Source: Thioalkalivibrio sp. ALJ3 (GTDB lineage: Bacteria > Pseudomonadota > Gammaproteobacteria > Ectothiorhodospirales > Ectothiorhodospiraceae). From it: a stretch of 64,000 nucleotides of DNA. The notes beneath the pieces were generated by a model, which had not been told where the DNA came from, did no database searches, and saw nothing but the letters and a program-made list of their open reading frames with translations. Below are positions 50,578 to 60,700 of this stretch, in pieces. How positions within the stretch are numbered: position 1 is the first letter of the stretch; each line of letters starts with the position of its first letter. A program made the position numbers and the translations under genes. The stretch covers positions 62,001-126,000 of the forward strand of contig NZ_KB897905.1 in NCBI RefSeq assembly GCF_000377205.1, written 5' to 3'.

Positions 50578-51144
50578 ATGAGCCAAAACCGACACGGACG
50601 CCGGCCCGTCATGCTGATTCCGACCCTGGCCACCCTGCTCGCCAGCACGGCTCTGGTCGGTTGCGACGGCCTGCCCGGCCTGGACTCCACCCCGGAACAC
50701 CACCAGCGGGACTGGGACGACGAAACGCTGCAATATGGCGAGCGGCTGTACATGCAGCATTGCGCGGTATGCCACGGCGAGAATCGCGAGGGTGCGGAGA
50801 ACTGGCGCCAGCGCGACGAGGACGGCTACATGCCACCCCCGCCTCTGGATGGCAGCGCCCACACCTGGCACCACCCCTACTGGCAGCTGAGGGACATGAT
50901 TCGTTACGGCGCCGAAGCGCGCGGCGGCGCCATGCCCAGTTTCGAGGACACGCTGTCCTACGACGACGTGGAGGCAATCATCGCGTACCTGCAGGCACAG
51001 TGGCCCGACGAAATTTTCGATGCATGGATCCGCTACGATCAGAATCACCCGACCCAGGAAGCCTGGGAAGAAGAGATGGGTGAACCCTGGGTCACACACA
51101 CATCAGATCCGCGTCAGCCTTCTTCCGGACACGATCATCACTGA
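50578..51144 (+). CDS. Membrane-anchored c-type cytochrome
   Basis: A 188-residue monohaem cytochrome. The N-terminal segment ends in LVGC, a lipobox that would anchor the protein by lipid. The haem site is CAVCH (about residue 62), and a distal Met is offered by GAMPSFEDTLSYDDVEAI. The C-terminus is extended with Trp/Asp-rich sequence and a His tail (SSGHDHH), unusual for class I cytochromes. Periplasmic electron carrier is the likely role. It follows the helical protein by 44 bp and may be cotranscribed. Confidence 0.85.
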   Translation: MSQNRHGRRPVMLIPTLATLLASTALVGCDGLPGLDSTPEHHQRDWDDETLQYGERLYMQHCAVCHGENREGAENWRQRDEDGYMPPPPLDGSAHTWHHPYWQLRDMIRYGAEARGGAMPSFEDTLSYDDVEAIIAYLQAQWPDEIFDAWIRYDQNHPTQEAWEEEMGEPWVTHTSDPRQPSSGHDHH

Positions 51145-51356
51145 CTAGGGAGACGCTCCAGGCGGTACTCGCGTCACTGCAGCTGCCGGCCGCGCACCTC
51201 CCCGGCGCGGGAATAGCGGCCCGGTCCACGACGTCTGCCGAGAAGCAAAGGGCGAAAAGGGGTTATGATCCGCCGCGTTCACGCCCAGGGAATGGAGACG
51301 CCGGGGAAGCCCATGCATGAAGCAGCCAGTGGCCGCCGCGAACACGGAAGCCGCCC

Positions 51357-53414
51357 ATGAACCGCCGCCGTAGCGACGTCCTTCCGGACGAAGAGCGCAC
51401 ACGCCTCGAGGGCCTGGTCCAAGAGGAACGCGAAGCACGGCGCCGCGCGGAATCGCTGGCGGAGACCCGCCTGCAGGACCTCTATGCCAAGCAGCAGCAA
51501 ATCGAGCTGCTCAATACCATCGCGTCCGCGGCCAACCAGTCCGACTCCATTGCCGAAGTCCTGCGCACGGCGCTGTCCGCCATCGGGCAATTCCTCGACT
51601 GGCCCGTGGGCCATGCCTACCTCGCGCGCAAGACCGCGAATGGCGAGATGGAACTGACGCCCACCGGCATCTGGCACCTGCACATGCCCGACCCGGTCGA
51701 GGCCTTCCGCGAATGTACGGAGGACACGATCTTTCGGCCCGGAGAGGGCCTGCCCGGCCGGGTGCTTGAACAGCGTGTCCCGGTCTGGGTCGAACACCTC
51801 GAGCACGACCCGAACTTCCCCCGGCGCGTGGCGGCGGCCCTGAGCGGTCTGCGCTCGGGCTTCGCCTTCCCGGTCATGGTCGGACACGAAATCGCCTGTG
51901 TGCTGGAGTTCTTCACCACCGAAACCGCGTCCAGGCAGCCAGACGTGCTGGCCCTACTGGCTCAGGCCGGTATTCAACTGGGCCGAGTGGTCGAACGCAA
52001 CCGCCACGCCGAACGGCTGATCCATCATGCCTCCCATGACCCGCTGACAGGCCTGCCCAACCGCCGGTTGTTTCACGACCGCCTGGAACACGCGATCGCC
52101 CGTTACACACGCGAACCGGAGTCGCTGTTCGCGGTGCTTTTTGTCGATCTCGACCGTTTCAAGCTCGTCAACGACAGTCTCGGTCATACGGCTGGCGACG
52201 AGTTGCTGACTCAAGTTGGCCAACGCCTCCTGACGGCCCTCCGGCAGAACGATACGGTATCGCGTCCCGGCAGTAACAGCAGCACGCGACCGGATGACAC
52301 CCTCGCCCGGCTTGGCGGCGACGAGTTCACGATTCTGCTGGAAGGGCTGCACGAACCCGTGGACGCGCTACGCGTCGCCGAGCGTCTGCAGGCGGTGCTG
52401 CACAAACCCTTCTCGATCGCCGGCCAGACGGTTTATGTGACCGTCAGCATCGGCATCGCCACACGCCCCTATGGCCAGGTCTGCCCCATAGCCGGAACGG
52501 ACGGCGACGGCCCGACCCGCGCGGAGGATCTGATGCGCGAGGCGGATATGGCGATGTACCGTGCCAAATCGCTCGGCAAGGCCCGCTGCGAGTTCTGCGA
52601 CCCCGGCATGCAATCCCAGGCGCTGGAGAGCCTGCACCTGGAGACCGACCTGCGCGAGTCGGTGGAGCGCAACGCCTTTGTCGTGCACTACCAGCCGATC
52701 ATGTCGCTGGCGGACAATCGCATTACCGGATTCGAGGCCCTGGTGCGCTGGGAGCGAGACGGTGAACTCCTGTCCCCGGACCGGTTTATCTCGATCGCGG
52801 AGGATGCCGGACTGATCCACCTGATCGACATGCAGGTGTTGTACGCGGCCTGCCACCAGCTGCAGCTCTGGAATGCACAACGCAGCGGCCCGCCGCTGAC
52901 GATCAGCACCAACCTCTCCGCGCGGCAACTCACCCGCCCGGAACTGGTGGACGAGGTCGCGATGATCCTGCAGGGCACGGATACGCCACCGGAGCAACTG
53001 CGCCTGGAAATCACCGAAACCGCGACACTGGGCAATCTGGACGAACTCATCGCGACCCTCAAGGGCCTCAAAGCCCTTGGAGTCAGCCTCGCCATGGACG
53101 ATTTCGGCACCGGGTATTCGTCGCTCAGCTATCTCCACCGTCTGCCGCTCGACATCCTCAAGATCGATCGTGCCTTCGTGGCCGGACTGGATCGCGACGA
53201 ATACAGCCAGCGCCTGGTGCAGACCGTGATCAATATGGCGCGCAATCTTGGCCTGGAAGCGGTGGCGGAGGGCGTCGAAAGCAATACGCACGCCGCCACG
53301 CTGCGGGCCCTTGGGTGCGCCCGCGCCCAGGGGTACTACTACTCCCGCCCTGTACCGGCCGAACAGGCCAGCGAACTACTGGTCGTCGACCGCCTTCCGC
53401 CGAGCAATCCCTGA
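51357..53414 (+). CDS. Soluble GAF-GGDEF-EAL cyclic-di-GMP protein
   Basis: A 685-residue cytoplasmic protein with no membrane helix. N-terminal coiled coil (EERTRLEGLVQEEREARRRA), a GAF domain (about 50-205), a GGDEF domain (LARLGGDEFTILLEG, about 320) and an EAL domain (GFEALVRWERDGE, about 460; DDFGTGYSSLSYLHRLPLDI). A short Ser/Arg/Pro insertion (RPGSNSSTRP) lies directly before the GGDEF active site, which still has RPDD at the I-site position. Both activities are possible. It stands between the cytochrome and the convergent P-type ATPase. Confidence 0.86.
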   Translation: MNRRRSDVLPDEERTRLEGLVQEEREARRRAESLAETRLQDLYAKQQQIELLNTIASAANQSDSIAEVLRTALSAIGQFLDWPVGHAYLARKTANGEMELTPTGIWHLHMPDPVEAFRECTEDTIFRPGEGLPGRVLEQRVPVWVEHLEHDPNFPRRVAAALSGLRSGFAFPVMVGHEIACVLEFFTTETASRQPDVLALLAQAGIQLGRVVERNRHAERLIHHASHDPLTGLPNRRLFHDRLEHAIARYTREPESLFAVLFVDLDRFKLVNDSLGHTAGDELLTQVGQRLLTALRQNDTVSRPGSNSSTRPDDTLARLGGDEFTILLEGLHEPVDALRVAERLQAVLHKPFSIAGQTVYVTVSIGIATRPYGQVCPIAGTDGDGPTRAEDLMREADMAMYRAKSLGKARCEFCDPGMQSQALESLHLETDLRESVERNAFVVHYQPIMSLADNRITGFEALVRWERDGELLSPDRFISIAEDAGLIHLIDMQVLYAACHQLQLWNAQRSGPPLTISTNLSARQLTRPELVDEVAMILQGTDTPPEQLRLEITETATLGNLDELIATLKGLKALGVSLAMDDFGTGYSSLSYLHRLPLDILKIDRAFVAGLDRDEYSQRLVQTVINMARNLGLEAVAEGVESNTHAATLRALGCARAQGYYYSRPVPAEQASELLVVDRLPPSNP

Positions 53415-53436
53415 CAGCAGTACCCGGGGGAAGCAA

Positions 53437-56187
53437 CTAAACCGCGGCCGGGGCAATGCCTCGGCGGCGGGCCAGCACCTGGCGCACGACCAGCTTCTCC
53501 AGTTCCACGACCACGAAGACCGCCAGACCAAACGCCAGAATACGCAGCCAGTCACCAGGACCAATCGCGGTCGTGCCGAACAGGGTGTGCATCACCGGGG
53601 CGTAGGTAAACGACACCTGAAGCAGGACGAGAATGCCGATCGCAATCCACATGGTGTGCGAGCGGAACAGCTCCAGGCGCGGCAGTACCGGCTGGTGGAT
53701 CAGGCGCAGGTTCAACAGGTAAAAGGCCTGGCCGGCGACCAGCGTGTTGATCGCGATGGTACGCGCCAGTTCCTCGCTCACTCCGGCCACCGTCTCCATG
53801 TAAACGAAATGCCCGAAGGTCCCGAGCCAAAGAAGGACCGCAACGAACGGGATGCGCCACAACAGGAACCCGGACAACAGCGGCTGATCCGGGTCACGCG
53901 GCGGACGCTGCATGACCCCGGGCTCGGCGCGCTCGAAGGCCAGGGCCATGGCCAGGGTCACCGAGGTCACCATGTTCACCCACAGCACCTGCACCGGTGT
54001 CAGCGGCAGGGCCAGCCCCATCAGGATCGCCATCATGATGGTCAGTGACTGCCCCGCATTGGTCGGCAGCATGTGCAGGATGGCCTTGCGGATGTTGTCG
54101 TAGACGGTGCGTCCCTCCTCGACCGCATGGGCAATCGAGGCGAAGTTGTCGTCCGCCAGCACCATCTCCGAGGCTTCCTTGGCCGCTTCGGTCCCCTTGC
54201 CGCCCATCGCGACGCCGACATCCGCGCGCTTCAGCGCCGGGGCATCATTCACCCCGTCCCCGGTCATGGCGACAATCCGGCCGCTGCTCTGCAGGGCCTG
54301 GACCAGGCGCAGCTTGTGCTCGGGCGAGGTGCGTGCGAACACGTCGGTGGACTCCGCCATCTGCGCCAGGCGGTCGGCGTCCACGTCATCCAGCTCGTGC
54401 CCGGCGTGCGCCTCGGCATCGCGCCCAAGCCCCAGCTGCTCACCGATAGCCCGCGCAGTCGCCAGATGATCGCCGGTGATCATCTTCACGCGGATGCCCG
54501 CCTCCCGGCACTCGGCCACGGCCTGGATCGCCTCGTCCCGTGGCGGATCGATGATCCCCACCAGGGCCAGCAGGACAAACCCGCCCTCGTCTATATGTTC
54601 GTAATCCAACTCGCGCTGATCGCGCGCCACTTCACGGGTTGCGATGGCCAGCAGCCGCTGCCCCCGTGCGGCGATGGTCTCCATCGCCTGATGCCAGTCA
54701 TCGCGAGCGAGGCTGTCCACGCCCTCGGCCGTCCGTACCTGGTCGCACAACTCCAGCAGCCGCTCGGGGGCACCCTTCAGATAGATGTACGCATGCCCCT
54801 CGTGGTCGTGATGGAGGGTGGCCATGTAGCGGTGGTCGGACTCGAACGGGATCACATCGGTACGCGGCAACCGCTCCGACTCCAGATGCGGGTCGAGCCC
54901 CGCCTTGCGCGCGGCCACCACCAGCGCCCCCTCGGTCGGGTCACCCTCCATCACCCAGTCGCCGTCGCGCTCGAACACCTGGGCGTCGTTGCACAAAAGG
55001 CCCGCGCGCAGCACCTCCAGCAGGGTCGGCTGCTCGTCGGCCTCCACCGCCTGATCGTCTATCGAAAAATGGCCCTGCGGGGCGTACCCGACCCCGGAGA
55101 TCCCGTACTCTTCAATCCCCGTGCGCACCGTCTGCACGGTCATCTCGTTGCGCGTCAGCGTGCCGGTCTTGTCGGAGCAGATGGTCGAGACCGAACCCAG
55201 CGTCTCCACCGCCGGCAGGCGGCGGATGATGGCATTGCGCCGCGCCATCTTCTGCACGCCGATCGCCAGCGCAATGGTCATGATCGCCGGCAAACCCTCG
55301 GGAATGGAGGAGACCGCCAGACTGGCCGCCGCCAGGAACATCTCGTCCAGCGGATAACTGCGCACCCAGTAACCGAAAGCAAACGTCACAGCGGAGATAA
55401 CCACCACAACGCCCGCCAGCCAGCGGCCGAACTGCTCCATCTGGCGGACCAGTGGTGTCTGCAGGCTTTCGACCTCGCCCAGCATCGACGAGATGCGACC
55501 GATCTCGGTGTGCTCGCCGGTGGCCACGACCACCCCGTGCCCGCGCCCGAAGGCAACCAGCGTGCCGGAAAAGGCCATGCTGGTGCGGTCGCCCAGATCC
55601 GCCTCGCGGTCCACGGCCTCGGGGGATTTCTCCACCGCCACCGACTCCCCGGTCAGCACCGCCTCCTCGACCCGCAGATTCTTGACCTCGATCAGGCGCA
55701 GGTCCGCCGGAACACGGTCACCCGCCTGCAGATACACGATATCGCCCGGGACCAGCTCCTCGGCCGGAATCTCGCGCCGGTGCCCATCGCGCAGGGCCAG
55801 CGCGTGCGGCGAGAGCATCTTGCGGATGGCATCCAGCGCCTTCTCCGCCTTGCCCTCCTGGACAAAGCCGATCAGCGTGTTGATCAGCACCACGGCCAGG
55901 ATCACGCCGGTGTCGACCCAGTGGCCCAGCACGGCCGTACCGGCCGCCGCGGCGAGCAGGATGTAGATCAGGATGTTGTGGAAGTGGCGAAAGAAGCGCC
56001 GGATCAGGCCCGCCTGCTCCGGCGGACGGAGCTGGTTCCTGCCGTACTCGTCCAGACGCTCCCGCGCCGCGTCCGCAGACAGACCCTCGCGGCGACTGTC
56101 ACGCTCGTGCAGAGCGGCATCGGGATCCAGGGCGTGCCAGGGGGTCGGCTCGGCCTTTGAAGCCTGCGCGTTTTGTGATTCGTCCAT
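53437..56187 (-). CDS. P-type cation-transporting ATPase (P2-type)
   Basis: A 916-residue ion pump. An N-terminal cation-ATPase domain (about 15-75) precedes helices 1-2; actuator motif LTGESVAVEK; helix 4 has SSIPEGLPAIMTIALA, the PEGL ion-site of Ca-type P2 pumps; phosphorylation motif CSDKTGTLTRNEM; hinge MTGDGVNDAPALKRADVGVA; and six C-terminal helices. Calcium export is most likely; sodium or other ions cannot be excluded in a halophile. It is a single gene between convergent and codirectional neighbours. Confidence 0.92.
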   Translation of the reverse strand: MDESQNAQASKAEPTPWHALDPDAALHERDSRREGLSADAARERLDEYGRNQLRPPEQAGLIRRFFRHFHNILIYILLAAAAGTAVLGHWVDTGVILAVVLINTLIGFVQEGKAEKALDAIRKMLSPHALALRDGHRREIPAEELVPGDIVYLQAGDRVPADLRLIEVKNLRVEEAVLTGESVAVEKSPEAVDREADLGDRTSMAFSGTLVAFGRGHGVVVATGEHTEIGRISSMLGEVESLQTPLVRQMEQFGRWLAGVVVVISAVTFAFGYWVRSYPLDEMFLAAASLAVSSIPEGLPAIMTIALAIGVQKMARRNAIIRRLPAVETLGSVSTICSDKTGTLTRNEMTVQTVRTGIEEYGISGVGYAPQGHFSIDDQAVEADEQPTLLEVLRAGLLCNDAQVFERDGDWVMEGDPTEGALVVAARKAGLDPHLESERLPRTDVIPFESDHRYMATLHHDHEGHAYIYLKGAPERLLELCDQVRTAEGVDSLARDDWHQAMETIAARGQRLLAIATREVARDQRELDYEHIDEGGFVLLALVGIIDPPRDEAIQAVAECREAGIRVKMITGDHLATARAIGEQLGLGRDAEAHAGHELDDVDADRLAQMAESTDVFARTSPEHKLRLVQALQSSGRIVAMTGDGVNDAPALKRADVGVAMGGKGTEAAKEASEMVLADDNFASIAHAVEEGRTVYDNIRKAILHMLPTNAGQSLTIMMAILMGLALPLTPVQVLWVNMVTSVTLAMALAFERAEPGVMQRPPRDPDQPLLSGFLLWRIPFVAVLLWLGTFGHFVYMETVAGVSEELARTIAINTLVAGQAFYLLNLRLIHQPVLPRLELFRSHTMWIAIGILVLLQVSFTYAPVMHTLFGTTAIGPGDWLRILAFGLAVFVVVELEKLVVRQVLARRRGIAPAAV

Positions 56188-56230
56188 GCCGTATCGGTGA
56201 CGAGATATGATCCCCCATCCTCGGCGAAGA

Positions 56231-56259
56231 CCCCGCGACCGGCAAGCCTGGCCGCGGGG
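56231..56259 (-). terminator. Hairpin after the outer-membrane protein gene
   Basis: CCCCGCG / CGCGGGG stem of 7 bp with further pairing inside the loop, lying between the gene at 56284 and the ATPase start. Only a weak T tract (TCTTC) follows. Confidence 0.5.
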
Positions 56260-56283
56260 TTTGTCCCAAGCCTGCCAAGTGGC

Positions 56284-56829
56284 CTAGAAATTCATGCCCA
56301 CCTTGGCCATCACGCGAAAGTTGTCCACGTCTTCGCGGCCATTGCGAAAGCGATCACTTTCGGTGAACTGGTGGCGTGCCTCCAGCCCGAGAAACATGCG
56401 GTTATCCATGTTGTACTTCAGGCTGCCCCCCAGCTGTGCCGCCCAGACGCCGTTGGTTTCGTCACCCAGCTTGGCGCGCACATAACCCAGCCCGGGGCCA
56501 AAACCGATCTGCAGGTTCGGCGTCGCATCGAACATCCAGTGGCTGTTGAGTTCGGCGCTGGTCATGCGTAGCGGATCCTCGCTGTAGCGACTGACGCTGA
56601 GATTATGCCGAAGCACCCCGACCGGCGGCTGCAACAACCGGCAGTTGTGACCGAACTCGATGCCATAGCCCCAGTCCGAGCTGGTGCCCGACGGGTCGGG
56701 CGAAACCGAACCGGCCATCACGGCCAGGCTTGGCTGGGCACCCCGCTCCTGCGCTTGCGCGATGCCGGTAGTCGCCAGCGCAACGGCACCCGCCGCCAGC
56801 ACCACCCAGAACGAACGACTCTTCAACAT
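56284..56829 (-). CDS. PagL-like (acyloxyacyl hydrolase) outer-membrane beta-barrel
   Basis: A 181-residue exported protein with signal peptide (SFWVVLAAGAVALATTGIAQA). Alternating strands (GYGIEFGHNC, LQIGFGPGLGYV, NMDNRMFLGLEARHQFTES) and a C-terminal VGMNF suggest an 8-stranded barrel ending in aromatic Phe. The EARHQFTESD segment resembles the His-x-Ser active site of PagL-type lipid A deacylases, with Glu nearby, but the match is by eye and the Ser is not in the exact expected place. The ATG at 56829 has GGAGG six bases upstream. Confidence 0.65.
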   Translation of the reverse strand: MLKSRSFWVVLAAGAVALATTGIAQAQERGAQPSLAVMAGSVSPDPSGTSSDWGYGIEFGHNCRLLQPPVGVLRHNLSVSRYSEDPLRMTSAELNSHWMFDATPNLQIGFGPGLGYVRAKLGDETNGVWAAQLGGSLKYNMDNRMFLGLEARHQFTESDRFRNGREDVDNFRVMAKVGMNF

Positions 56830-57142
56830 AGCCCACCTCCGCGTCTTTCCATCCAGGACTTGCCACCGGGCCGATTCCCGAACCGCCACCGGCCGACGGC
56901 ATGACTCGAATCCTAGATCATCGATCGGCACCCGGGAACCTGAACGGAACGCTCAGCGACGGAATACGAGCGCAATGGAATTTTCCGTGACGCAGATGCA
57001 TCTTCCGGGGCGGGGCCGACCCACGGCGAAAGTTTCCGGGAACACCCGCCCAGTCCCGTACTCAAATGGACTGATTCGCCGGTACCCCGCGTACCCCGGA
57101 TCGGCTTCAGAATAAATTCAAATGCTTTACGGAGGTCACTCC
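56830..57142. other. Noncoding region between the barrel protein and HiPIP
   Basis: 313 bp without a supported gene. Contains several GC-rich short inverted repeats but no promoter that I could assign with confidence; the last 25 bp (GAATAAATTCAAATGC, then GGAGG) are A/T-rich and probably belong to the HiPIP leader. Confidence 0.5.
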
Positions 57143-57466
57143 ATGTCCGATCAACCGAACGCGAACCGTCGAGCCTTTCTCCGCCGCGCTTCCGTGGCCG
57201 TGGCGGCCATCCCGCTCGCGAGTCTGACAACCTTCGGCGTCGCCTATGCCAAGCCGAAGGCCGAGGACGGTCACGCCCATGATTACGTGAACGACGCAGC
57301 CGACGCGGCCGACCACGACGCCTATGAAGACGGTGCGACCTGTGAAAACTGCGCCTTCTGGGCGGGCGAAGAGGAAAACGGCTGGGGTGGCTGCCACCAT
57401 CAGGCGTTCCAGGAAGTGCTGGTCAACGCCGAGGGCTGGTGCGATGCCCATGTCCGTGGCGGCTGA
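57143..57466 (+). CDS. High-potential iron-sulfur protein (HiPIP), Tat-exported
   Basis: A 107-residue periplasmic electron carrier. The N-terminus has a twin-arginine signal [14 protein letters not shown] followed by a hydrophobic stretch, so the folded cluster protein is exported by Tat. The mature domain has the four cluster Cys in the HiPIP pattern: CENCAFW, WGGCHHQ, and EGWCDAH. The ATG at 57143 follows GGAGG by seven bases. HiPIP is characteristic of Ectothiorhodospiraceae and Chromatiaceae, where it feeds terminal oxidases or reaction centres. A terminator follows. Confidence 0.93.
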   Translation: MSDQPNANRRAFLRRASVAVAAIPLASLTTFGVAYAKPKAEDGHAHDYVNDAADAADHDAYEDGATCENCAFWAGEEENGWGGCHHQAFQEVLVNAEGWCDAHVRGG

Positions 57467-57490
57467 TCACCACACCGCCTGACGGCACTA

Positions 57491-57518
57491 GTGAACACCG
57501 CCTCCGGGCGGTGTTCAC
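57491..57518 (+). terminator. Terminator of the HiPIP gene
   Basis: Perfect 12-bp stem GTGAACACCGCC-TCCG-GGCGGTGTTCAC, followed by GTTTGG. Confidence 0.75.
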
Positions 57519-57731
57519 GTTTGGGGACCACTCGATCGACGGCCGCGACTTGCGGACTGGGTCACAAACAGGTCAGGCTTGGACCTGAATCGCTCAACTT
57601 TCCTTGCCAACTGGACGTTATCGGACGACGACCCGCCCGTGAAAGGACTACCACGTGCTCCACTCCAGTCGCATACCAGCTTGTCCTGCACGCAAGGCCC
57701 CACCCCCCCAATCCGAGTTTCCATCTAGCTA

Positions 57732-60700
57732 GTGGGCCTGGATACCGCCCCACTGACACTGCTGTACGCGCTCAACGGGCTCGCGTTCTTCATTCTTGGC
57801 ATCGTGGCGCTGATGCTGCCGCGCCGCGAGCGCTTCGTACCCTTCGCCACCCATGTGGGTTGGCTGGTTCCGTTTGGGCTGTTACACGGGACCTACGGCT
57901 TTCTCAACGCCATCGGGCTGCACCATGACCTGGGAGCGTTCGGCGACCGCGGGTTCCTGGCGGCCTGGCTGGCGGCCTCCTATCTGCCTCTGCTGGAGTT
58001 CGGCCGCCGGGTGCTGCTCGATATTCGTCCCCCCCTGGGCCTGCCAGCCTGGTTGGTGTATGGCGCCCTCGGAGCCGGCCTGGGCGCGATGCTGGTGGCC
58101 GCCACTGAACCGGCATTGGCACTCGCCAACGGGGCGCGCTATCTGATCGGCTTTCCGGGCGCCTTGCTTACGGGGATCGCATTCTGGCTGCACATGCGGC
58201 ATCCCGGTTCCGGCGCGGAGGCGAGCCGACTGGTTCCGGCACTGGGAATCGCGTCGGTCGCGTTTCTGGCCTATGCCGCGTTCCTGCCCTTCCCGGCGCA
58301 GGTCGATGTCGCCCTTCCCCAGTGGCTGCCGTCCCAGGGGGACTTTCTGGCCGCGACCGGGGTGCCTGTCCAGGCGCTTCGCACGTTAGTCGCGGTGCTC
58401 TTTACGCTGGCATTAATCAGCCTCGCCCGCAGTATCGGGGCGCAGCATAACGATGACCTGCTCAGAGTGCTGGAAACACTCAATGGCTTTGTCTATCGCT
58501 GCCGTAACAACCCGCAGTGGGACGTGCTTTTCATCGACGGCGAGGTACGCGAGCTGACCGGCCATGATGCCCAAGACTTCTACCGCGGCGACGCCACCTT
58601 AGCCGCATGGATCCATCCGGATGACTCCGAGCTCGTATGGAATTGCGTCCAAACAGGACTCAAGCGAGACGGCACGTATCAGGCCCAGTACCGCGCCGTC
58701 AGCCGAGACGGTCACGTGCGCTGGGTTTTTGAGCGGGGCGCTGGCATCTACGACGCACAAGGGCGCCTGGCCTATCTGCAGGGCCATGTGTTCGATGCCC
58801 ATGAACTGGTCACCACGTCCCGCGAACTCGAACGACGCAGTGAGGAACTGGAGGCCTTTCGCAGCACGCTGGACCTGACGCTGGACGGCGTCTTCCTGTT
58901 CGATGTGGACAGCCTGCAGTTCATCTATGTCAACCAGGGGGCGATGGACCAGACAGGCCGCACCCGCGAGGAACTGCTGCAGCTGCATCCCTACGACATC
59001 AAACCCGAGTATCCGGAGACCCGCTTTCGCAGCCTGCTGGAACCCCTGCGCCGAGGCGAACGTGACCAGTTGCTGTTCGAGACCACTCACCAGCACGCCG
59101 CCGGCCATCAGGTACCCGTGCATATCTCCCTGCAGCTGGTCGCCCCCCGTGGTGAACGCCCGCGTTATGTCGCCATCGTGCACGACATCAGTCAGCGCAA
59201 GCGCAACGAAGCCGCGCTGCTGGAGGCACTGGAGGACCTCGAGGCCTCGCGCGACGAACAGGCGCGCCTTCTGGACCTCACGCGCCGCGAACAGGGGCGC
59301 ATGGCCTCGCTGCTCTCGGCCATGAGCATTGGCATCCTGTTCGAGGACCGCCAGGGGCAGATCGAGTACGTGAACCCCGCGTTTCGCCGGATGTGGGCGA
59401 TCTCCGACGAGATCGAATTGATCGGGCAGCCCTCACGCGCGGTGCTCGAACATTCCACCCACCGCTTTGCCCGACCCGATCACGCCTCGCGCCACGTGCT
59501 GCACGTACTCGACACCCACGAGATCAGCGAACGCTTCGAAGTGGATCTCTACGATGGCCGCATTCTGACCCAGTTGTCCTACCCGGTACACGACACCGAC
59601 GAGCGCTCCATCGGGCGGCTCTGGCTGTACGAGGATGTCACGCACGAACGCCAGACGGCCCAACAGCTGGTCTATCTGGCCGAACACGACCCGCTGACCG
59701 GCCTGTACAACCGGCACCGCTTCCAGCGCCGGCTGGACCAGGCGATCCAGACCGCGCGCCGCCGTGATACCCATTTCGCACTGATCTATTTCGATCTGGA
59801 CGAGTTCAAGACCATCAACGACACCTTCGGCCACCGCGCCGGCGACACGGTCCTGGTGCGTGCGGCCGGCGAGATTGCGAGCCTGGTACGTGGCGAGGAG
59901 ATCTTTGCCCGTCTCGGTGGCGACGAATTTGCCATCCTGATCGACCACGCATCGGAACAGGAGCCCGAAGGCCTGGCCGAGCGGGTAGCGCGCGCGATTT
60001 CCGCGATCCCGTTTCGTTTCCGCGGCCAGAACTATCGCCTGACCGCGAGTATCGGGATCGCGCGCTATCCTGAACACGGCGACAATGTCGAGGACCTGGT
60101 GGCACACGCCGATGCCGCGATGTACCAGGCGAAGGACGCCGGCAAGAACACCTGGGCGGTCTTCGATCCCAGCCGCAACACCGCCGAACGCATGCTCGAG
60201 CGCATGAGCTGGAGTCAACGCATTGGCAAGGCGCTGGAGAATGGACAGTTCGAGTTGCATTTCCAGGGGATCTACCACGTGGAAAACGGGGCGCTGAACC
60301 ACATGGAGGCCCTGGTTCGCATGCGCGACCCGCTGGCCCCCGACGAAGTGGTGATGCCGGGGCAATTTATCCCGGTAGCCGAAAAAACGGGGCAAATCCT
60401 CGATATCGACCGCTGGGTCATCGTCGAGGCCATCGCGCGCCTGGCCAGGCACTCCGAGCTACCGGGGATCGCGATCAACATCTCCGGTCGCAGCTTCGAC
60501 GAGCCCGGGCTGCCACAGTACATCGAGAGCGAACTGGGCAAGCAGCAGGTCGACCCCAAGCGGCTGATCATCGAACTCACCGAAACGGCGGCCGTCTCCG
60601 AGATGCAGGACGCCCAGCGCTTCATTGAGGCGCTGCAGCAAACCGGTTGCCTCGTCTGCCTGGATGACTTTGGCTCCGGCTTCTCCACCTTTGCCTACCT

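Noticed and set aside
51145-51356. Possible cyclic-di-GMP riboswitch before a GGDEF-EAL gene
   Set aside because: A stretch resembles GCAAAGGG, but the conserved pairing regions of the GEMM motif are not present.
57519-57731. Small gene between HiPIP and the 7-TM cyclase
   Set aside because: Frames are short, lack ribosome-binding sites and show no familiar motif.
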